Origin: Enoplolaimus lenunculus
Lineage: Eukaryota > Nematoda > Enoplea > Enoplida > Thoracostomopsidae
Length of the DNA stretch: 64,000 nt
Direction: 5' to 3'
Assembly: GCA_030248215.1 (NCBI GenBank)
Contig: JASANG010000727.1
Span: 62,001-126,000, forward strand
This document shows positions 12,601 to 21,600 of this stretch, piece after piece (position 1 is the stretch's first letter; the number at the start of each line of letters is the position of its first letter). Under the pieces are notes generated by a model. The model worked only from the letters and a program-made list of their open reading frames with translations. It was not told the DNA's origin and did not search any database. A program made the position numbers and the translations under genes.

Positions 12601-15600
12601 TCGACCGTACAACTCAATGTGCATTACATTTATTGCATATGCACCAGGACAAGCATGTCTCACATGCTTACAGGGTTCTTGTACGTACCTGTTATCAACA
12701 CTTAAGACTTTAGGCTCAGGCCTATAATCTTAGGTTAATGCTTTCGCAATGGCATAGACAATTCTGTTCGTGCTAGAAAACCTAAAGGTAAACTGTAGAC
12801 TTTTTGATTGAAACTGTGAACATTCGTTATAATTATAAATCGTAAGCGTAGGACTGCGTTATATTTTACGGCACGGGGAACCACCCTTAGTCGCTGAGGG
12901 ACCCCACGCGTCCCACAGGTACGCGAAATGAGTTTGAAAGATAGCCACAAGAGGGTCCGCCACTCTTTGTCAACTTAAGACATTACTTCTTGAATCAATA
13001 GACCGCAAAACGAACCAGCGAACGAGAGTGAATTCTAATTACAGTACAATATGTTAACGGACATTTTTTACGTGGGGGAATGCAAACCGTAGCGCAACCG
13101 CGGAAGAATTTTCAACAAGGTGTCTATTATAGTATTAAACGCAATTCAAACGTGCAAGTTTTTACAACGACAACTTGCAGCTCACAAGTGTTTTCAAAAA
13201 CCCATTAATCAAATTGCAACGGCAATTTGCAGCTGCCAGTTTTCGCTGGAAACACTTGCACGTGCAAGTTACAGTTGCAAATTTTACACGCATATATACA
13301 CTTACGTGTGTAAATTGCAGCTGCGAATTCTGGATGCAAAAACTTGCGTTTGTGTGGTATGGGGCTTATACTATAATAGTTAGTATAAAACCGTTTCGTT
13401 TCAGATAATCGCCAACTACAGCGTTGGTTTCGGTTGGACAAGTAGCAGCGGTCAAATTGAAGGTAATCTTAAAGGACTAAATTTGACCGCACTGATCGCA
13501 ATCCGCCAAGGCCGTTCCAGCGAACCACATTTCGACATCGTCAGCTGTACATCAAACATCACCGATATAGCGCTGGAATTTAAAGGATCGTGGGCAAGTT
13601 TTGTCGGCAATTCCGTGTCCGATATTATCTCGTGGTACATCAAAGACTATTTGTCAGGAATGCTATGTGCTCTATTTCGTAACGCAACTATGGAACCGGA
13701 ACCGAGCAGTGCTATGGTGGCCAACGAAAGCAATCCGGAAGACGAACCAAGTTACTGCGAAACACACGACGCTTATACAAATGTCGGCGGTCCTGTCGCT
13801 ATAAATCAAGGTGAAACCGGAAGTGATTTTTCGGTCAATTTCAGCTTGAACCATGAACCGTTTTTTTCACGAAAAACAGCGGCGTTATTTTTAAACGGGT
13901 AAGTTTTGTTGGTCTCGCTTAGCAACGTCTACTGCAGCTTTAATTATGGGTCTTGAACTTGATTCTCAACTGTGTGTAGCACCTATCATCTGTTAGTAAT
14001 TGGTTTTCAACCAAGCGAACTGCGGCATCTGCTGATCTGAAAATCAACACAACTAATTTTAAGCGTTAAACTGTGCTAAATTTCAAATTTCACTGCTCAC
14101 TATTTTTCGAGTTAAAATACACATATTTGAAAATACAACTAATTAAGTGAACCGGTTAACAATAAAATTTAAATAAAATTACCCTAATCCTAAGCCGAAG
14201 CCTAAGCCGAAGCCTAAGCCTAAGCCTAAGCCTAAGCCTAAGCCTAAAGTGTCAACTTAAAAAATTATTCAATCTATTTCTCCACTTTTAAATTGAATAG
14301 AAGATAAGCAAGGCGCATTGTGCTTAACCCAAACTTTCAAATACCAACAATCAAAAATCAGCACATTTCTTAAGTCAGAAAAATACACGAAACATTTATA
14401 TTTATGAAATTAAACGAATCTTCACATGACCCCCGATCCGAAATTAAAAACATTGGCGGTGAGCATAGAACAGAAAACACGAAGCAATGATGCGTGACTT
14501 TCGTAAATTCTTAAACGAATAGGAACATTAGGTTCGTTTGCAAGTTTTCGAACCAAACCTACAGGCTGCGAATCCGCAAAATTGTTGCCAGAGCCCGTAT
14601 TCTCAAATGTGTGTAGCACCTATTACCAGCTGTTGGCAGGTTTTGTAACTTTCGAACCAGGGAATGGTGAGATTTAAAATTCAGCACATTTATTGTATTC
14701 GATTTACTCAATTACATCTGTGCTAATTTTGAGATCTACAATTGCAACAGTTCGTTTGTTTGAAGACTATTACTATAAGGTAATATCTGCTATATGCATT
14801 TGAGAATATGGGACCTACTATCTAACAACATCTATACAAATACATCTTACCAGTTTGGGTTGGAAACAGGCTACAACCGGAAGTCTGCCTCCGGCTCCAG
14901 CTCCGGTAGAATTTTTGCCGGAGGTTTCGGCAATTCTGGTAGTAAAATTTTGCATAATTTTGCAAAATTTATCTGTTAAGCGCGTTTTGCTTCACTTTTG
15001 TTACAATTTTCAGGAAACAATTTCCGAAATTTCGCACAAAAATTAGCGCAAAACCAAACAACTTAACTACATATTGCAGATATTGGCTAAAATTAACTTA
15101 ATTAACCATTATTTTTATACTACCTAATTTCGCCTCACTTCCGGTTCCGACTCCGGCAAGTTTCGTTGTCCTCCGGCGCCGCCTCCGGTATTTTTCAGCT
15201 CCGATTGCACACTGGTTGCAAAGTAAAAATTCGATGCCCAAATGTTTCGTAGACAATACCTTATTGTAGTAACACTTAGGAATGTCCAGTTTTCAAAAAA
15301 ATTTGACTGTCAACTGTTACATCAAAGTCAATTTCAGAAGCATCCTGTACACTGGCACCAAGCGTCAAATATACCGCGCCCCACCGGTTCAAGTCCGCAG
15401 TGTGCCAATTTATCATACCTCAAACGCAGACTATATGATCCGAGTTACAATTACCGATTACGTTGGTAACAGTTTTTTCAATCACGTCTTCAAATACAAT
15501 ATGGCAATTGTTAATAAAACCGTATCCGCACGAAAGTTACCAAAAATGCTCTGGGGTGCCGCCGGCTATTTTTGTCGCAATTGTCAAGCGCTAGTTCAAG

Positions 15601-18600
15601 GCGGCATGACCGCACCGCCTGAGCTTAGCATTGAACCGGGTCGCGGTGTTCGACTGGGGATTCATGGTTGGATACGCAGTATGCTGTATGCATTTTATCG
15701 TCGTACAGAACTGTTTCAGGTAACGTAATAAAAGACAAACAGCGCCGGGTTAAAGGTGGTGCGATGCCCAGGGTTTGTAAATGTAGCAGCCAGGGTTCAA
15801 CCGGAATTCGTGTTCCGGCCGGAATTCTTGCAAAAATTCAATTCTTGTTCCTGCTTTCAAAGACATGCAGCAAAACCGGGATTTGTACGATTTTGGTAAA
15901 TTATTCATAATCGTCTAAATATTTGAAACTTTGTCTTTAAAAAGCTGTTATGTCGAATTGAGTGGTTTTGCAGCTACGTAGTTCAAAAAATGTGATGTGT
16001 TTTCGCTCAACTTTGTAATGAAATAGCTAAAAATTCGCTTAAGCCATTTGTTGGCTACTGTTCAAAAATGTCCCGCAAGTAATTCGGTGATCAAAATTTT
16101 ATCTCCCATTCCAGTTCCTGTCCTGTTCCGGTTCCTGCACAAAAAATTAAACTCCTGTTGCGGTAAAACTTAGTTCCTGTTAAAACCCTGGCAGCAGCAC
16201 TTTTATTAACCATTTCCTGTTCGTGTTCCGGTTCCTGCAAAATAGTTCAAATCCTGTTCTCTTAAAATTTAGTTCCTGTTGTAACCCTAGCAGCCCTTTT
16301 ATTAACCATTTTTATTTTATATTCCAAAGCTTAAACCCGACAAAACCGACTTTCGTAGTTTGCTATGCTTACTTCTGCTAGTATTTGTTTGCATTTTTTA
16401 AATTTAATACATAACACCTTAAGCTTTTTTCTGTGTATAAATCCAGCATATACTAACCCAATTTAGACAGAGGATCCGCCGGTATCTTACACATCGGATG
16501 AGGTTTCGACAATTTTCGAAGGCACAATTTCATTGTGATCACTATGGAACGGGTCAAAGAATGCCTAACATATTCAATCAGATAAAGTATGCGAAATAAA
16601 TATTAGTCAAAGTCAACACAGTTGCACAACTCTCATAATGTACTGGACGGACGGCTGGTATATTAAATCTGTAACATGTTATTAAACAAGCCTACCACAG
16701 AACTAAATATATATAATAGTTTATTAGAATTGCTGTACTGTCAGACTTGATTACTCCTGCGCTGGAATGGTGTACAAAACACGTATATGTGGCGTTCCAG
16801 CTTTAATATGGTTTATTAGAATTACTGTACTGTCAGACTTGATTACTCCTGCGCTGGAATGCTGTCCAAAACACGTATGTTGGGCGTTCCAGCTTTAACA
16901 TATAGATAGTTTATTAGAATTGCTGTACTGTCAGACTTGATTACTCCTGCGCTGGAATGCTGTCCAAAACACGTATGTGGGGCGTTCCAGCTTTAACATA
17001 TAGATAGTTAATTAGAATTACTGTACTATCAGACTTGTTTACTCCTGCGCTGGAACGTTGTCCAAAACACGTGAGTATGTGGGAGTTAGAATTACTGTAC
17101 TGTCAGACTTGTTTACTCCTGCGCTGGAACGTTGTCCAAAACACGTATGTATGTGGGGCGTTCCAGCTTTAACATATAGATAGTTAGTTAGAATTACTGT
17201 ACTGTCAGACTTGTTTACTCCTGCGCTGGAACGTTGTCCAAAACACGTATGTATGTGGGGCGTTCCAGCTTTAACATATAGATAGTTAGAATTACTGTAC
17301 TATCAGACTTGTTTACTCCTGCGCTGGAACGTTGTCCAAAACACGTGAGTATGTGGGAGTTAGAATTACTGTACTGTCAGACTTGTTTACTCCTGCGCTG
17401 GAACGTTGTCCAAAACACGTATGTATGTGGGGCGTTCCAGCTTTAACATATAGATAGTTAGTTAGAATTACTGTACTATCAGACTTGTTTACTCCTGCGC
17501 TGGAACGTTGTCCAAAACACGTATGTATGTGGGGCGTTCCAGCTTTAACATATAGATAGTTAGAATTACTGTACTGTCAGACTTGTTTACTCCTGCGCTG
17601 GAACGTTGTCCAAAACACGTATGTATGTGGGGCGTTGCAGCTTTAACATATAGATAGTTAGTTAGAATTACTGTACTGTCGGACTTGTTTACTCCTGCGC
17701 TGGAACGTTGTCCAAAACACGTATGTATGTGGGGCGTTCCAGCTTTAACATATAGATAGTTAGTTAGAATTACTGTACTGTCAGACTTGTTTACTCCTGC
17801 GCTGGAACGTTGTCCAAAACACGTATGTATGTGGGGCTTTCCAGCTTTAACATATAGATAGTTAGAATTACTGTACTGTCAGACTTGTTTACTCCTGCGC
17901 TGGAACGTTGTCCAAAACACATATGTATGTGGGGCGTTCCAGCTTTAACATATAGATAGTTAGTTAGAATTACTGTACTGTCAGACTTGTTTACTCCTGC
18001 GCTGGAACGTTGTCCAAAACACGTATGTATGTGGGGCGTTGCATCTTTAACATATAGATAGTTAGTTAGAATTACTGTAAAGTCGGACTTGATTACTCCT
18101 GCGCTGGAATGCTGTCCAAAACACGTATGTTGGGCGTTCCAACTTTAACATATAGATAGTTAATTAGAATTACTGTACTGTCAGACTTCATTACTCTTGC
18201 GCTGGAATGCTGTCTAAAACACGTATGTGGGGCGTTCCAGCTCTAATATGGTTAATTAGATTTACTGTACTGTCAGACTTCATTACTCTGCGCTGGAATG
18301 CTGTCCAAAACACGTATGTGGAGCGTTACAGCTTTAATATATAAATAACTAGCCCACAACCACTGTGCTACAAATTTTACAGCGGTGTTCAGGAACGTAG
18401 TTAACATTTTTGGAAAGGGATTACGTTCCATTAAAAATGTCAAAAGGGATTTCCTGAGTTAACAGCTGAGACAACGCGTCCGTAAATTTTTGGACAATCA
18501 AAGATTCGGTTTGACCATAAGCACCGCTCATTGCGGCGTGGATCAACGGGTACGTTTGTATTTTAGGTCAAAACCTTGCTCGGAGTCAATGTGTACCCGT

Positions 18601-21600
18601 ACGTGCTCAATCAACGCTTATTCGCTGACACTCTCCTCCACGATATCCGCATTAATACACGTGATGCACGCGGTTCGCTAAGTAAAGTATTCGGATTTTC
18701 TATGAAAGGCCTTGTCGGCGTTCTCAAAACTTTCCTGCCGGCCCAAATCCGGCCACCAGTCCAACGTGATCTACGACGAGTCTTTGGCCGATCCGGCGGC
18801 GGTATGCCGTTGCCTGCGTTTTGTGGCCTCAGCTTTGTTCGACCCAAAATACACTACGTTCGCGACGCGTTAGTGATTGATATGGATTTACGATACGACA
18901 CTCGACCGCTTGTACAAATGCTCCGACAAATCATCGAAACTGGAGGACAATCCAAAATTACCGACGCTGCGAGTACTCAACTGAAACACCAACGTGAGCG
19001 GCAGCGAGAGCGACTGCGCTGATGATGCGGCAACAAATTTATTTGTTTTGTATATTTGCATAAATACTGATTTTGGTTGATTTTAATATTTTCTGATGGC
19101 ATTTTCGTCGTTTATAGCTTTCCATGACTGAACCGGATACTAAAAAAATTGTCGTTGATATGATTTGATACAAACCGGTCCACTGCTGACTATTTTAGAC
19201 ACAAAAAATTAATTACATGTCACATAGGCTGTTTTAATTGGTTCAATGGTTCTAAAAGCTCCAATTGGCCCGTTTGGTCTTTTGTTTGGCTTTTAGGCTT
19301 AGGCTTAGGCTTAAGAATATGCTCATTGTTACGCTTAGGCTTAGGCTTTGGCTTAGCCTTTGGAATATGTTTATAATACTGTTCCGCTCCTGTTCTTTAC
19401 ATTGGCCAAAGATTCTGACGCTTTCAGATTTTGGCAAAACATAGGATTAGGATTTAATCATGTTGTAATGTAAGTGAACAAAGGTCCGGCAATTGTACTG
19501 ATTGGGCAGGTCAACACCGTTACAAAATATGATTTGTCAGAATACAGTAAACATAAGAGTGTCAAATGAAACTTGAATATAACCAGTGGCCGACACGGAA
19601 TTTTTTGACGGATGTGAGCAAAATTTAAACTGTATCAAAACCACGCAAGCACCAATTATCTTACCATAAAAAATTTTCTGACTGGAGTACGCTCCCCACC
19701 CTCTGGATCCGCCCCTGAACATAAAAGGCCCGCACTGGATAGTCTTCGAGCCCGTAGCCAAGGGGGGCTCAACCCCACTTGAAAAATTTTGCCCCCCCCC
19801 TTGAAAAAATTTCAACCTTGCTTGTAAGTCAACGAAAACCCTTGAATGCCCCTCCTGAACAATTTTTAACCCTCCCCCTAGCATACACACAAAAAGTATT
19901 TCTGAATTTATTCAGAAAAGTGTTTTCTGTGGCAAATCTGAAAAGTTTTGCTGATATTTAAGACAATTTTTTTAAAAATAACTGGAAAACGTTTATTTTC
20001 AGACTTTGAAAACCAGGGTGCAACCGGAATTCCGGTTCCGGTTCCGGTTCGGGCATTTTTTCACCTTCCGGTTCCGGTTCCGGTAAATTTTTACCGGATT
20101 TAAAAATTCCGGTGTTAAAATTTGGCCGTTTTCTTAACTTTGCTAATTTTTAAGAATCTCTTTTGAAAGCCACCTGTACTTCGAATATAAGCCATTGATG
20201 GTGGATTTCACTTCAGTCGATCATGAAAATCTAAAATACAACAAATAAAATAAATACCTATGTTCGATTAAGGTTATTTCACAAATAATAGAGCAAAAAA
20301 TAAGATTAAAATGAAATTTTTGGTGAAATGCATTTTTAACTTTCCGGTTCCGGTTCCGGTAAATTGTAATTCCGGTTGCACCCTGTTGAAAACATTTCTG
20401 TTATAACAGAAATACTTTTCAAGTGCACCTTGCTAATCATATTTCTCAAATGTAAGAAATTGTTTCTTAAATATCAGAAATATTATTTTGAGTGTAGGTG
20501 AGCTGGCTACGGGCCAGATAGCCTCTACAGTAATTAATAAAAAACTATGCTTAAGAATATGGAACAGTAAGGGTTGCACTCTACTCACCGTGCGCAGCCG
20601 GACGCCTCCCAGCGCACGGTACAGTAAACTCTTTTTATTAAAACCTCATCGCACGCCACTAAATTAGGTTTTGCGCCTATATTTTTGTTAGCAACACAGG
20701 GGCGTACGACGACCCAAGACAGCGTTTGGAACAGTAAAATATAGACGCAACTAGACTGCAAAAAATGGTGAGTCAAATTGACTCTCTCCGAAATAGGCTT
20801 TTCCGGACTACACAACCTGAGTCAAAGTTCGATTCCGCCAGAGTAAAATTCGACTAACTGAGTCACTCGGTGAGTCGAATTTGACTCTGAGGGAGTAGCA
20901 TTTGACTCAGTTTGTGTAGTCCGGAAAAGCCTATTTCGGAGAGAGCCAATTTGACCCCGCATTTTTTGCAGTGTATAACAACGAACAACAAAACATATAA
21001 ATCATTAATTATCAGTAGTCCTTGCGCTAACTTGAAGCCTCATAATGAAAAAATTGTACAAAAAATAGGTTTACTTAAGGCATGTTAACTCTCTAGCCCC
21101 CCACCCAACACATCAACGCAACACATCGCCAAAACGATTTGCACTTAAGCAGTGTTGTGTTTAAAACATATGACAAACGGAAAACATCAATAAAATACTC
21201 AAATGAACGTTTAAGACAAAGCGCTTTTAAACCAGATATGGACCGATGTTACTTTTAGGGCCGTAACAGTAGATTAAGCGTATATTCCTAAGCCTTAGCC
21301 TAAACCGAAGTGATGCAAAAGCGTATCTCTAAGCCTAATCCCAAGCCTAAGCAAAAAATGCATATAGTCTAGAATGTAAACTTACTCTTTTACAGACCCA
21401 CCATAAACCGGGACGGCGCTAAAAGTAACATAGGCCGCAATTGAAATATACTAACACCAATTCTGAACACTAGTACAAGTCGAGATAATTTCTTAGGATA
21501 AGCATAGCCGCTTAGATTAAAGCTTAAACGGTGTAGCCAAAATATTACAAACTGGGTTGAAAAATTTCTTCTAATACCAACTGAAAACGTACCTGAAAAC

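Noticed and set aside
18466-18549. Possible extra 28-codon BPI exon between exons 3 and 4
   Set aside because: It is in phase with a good donor, but would leave an intron of only 17 nt before the next exon, and the BPI fold aligns well without it.
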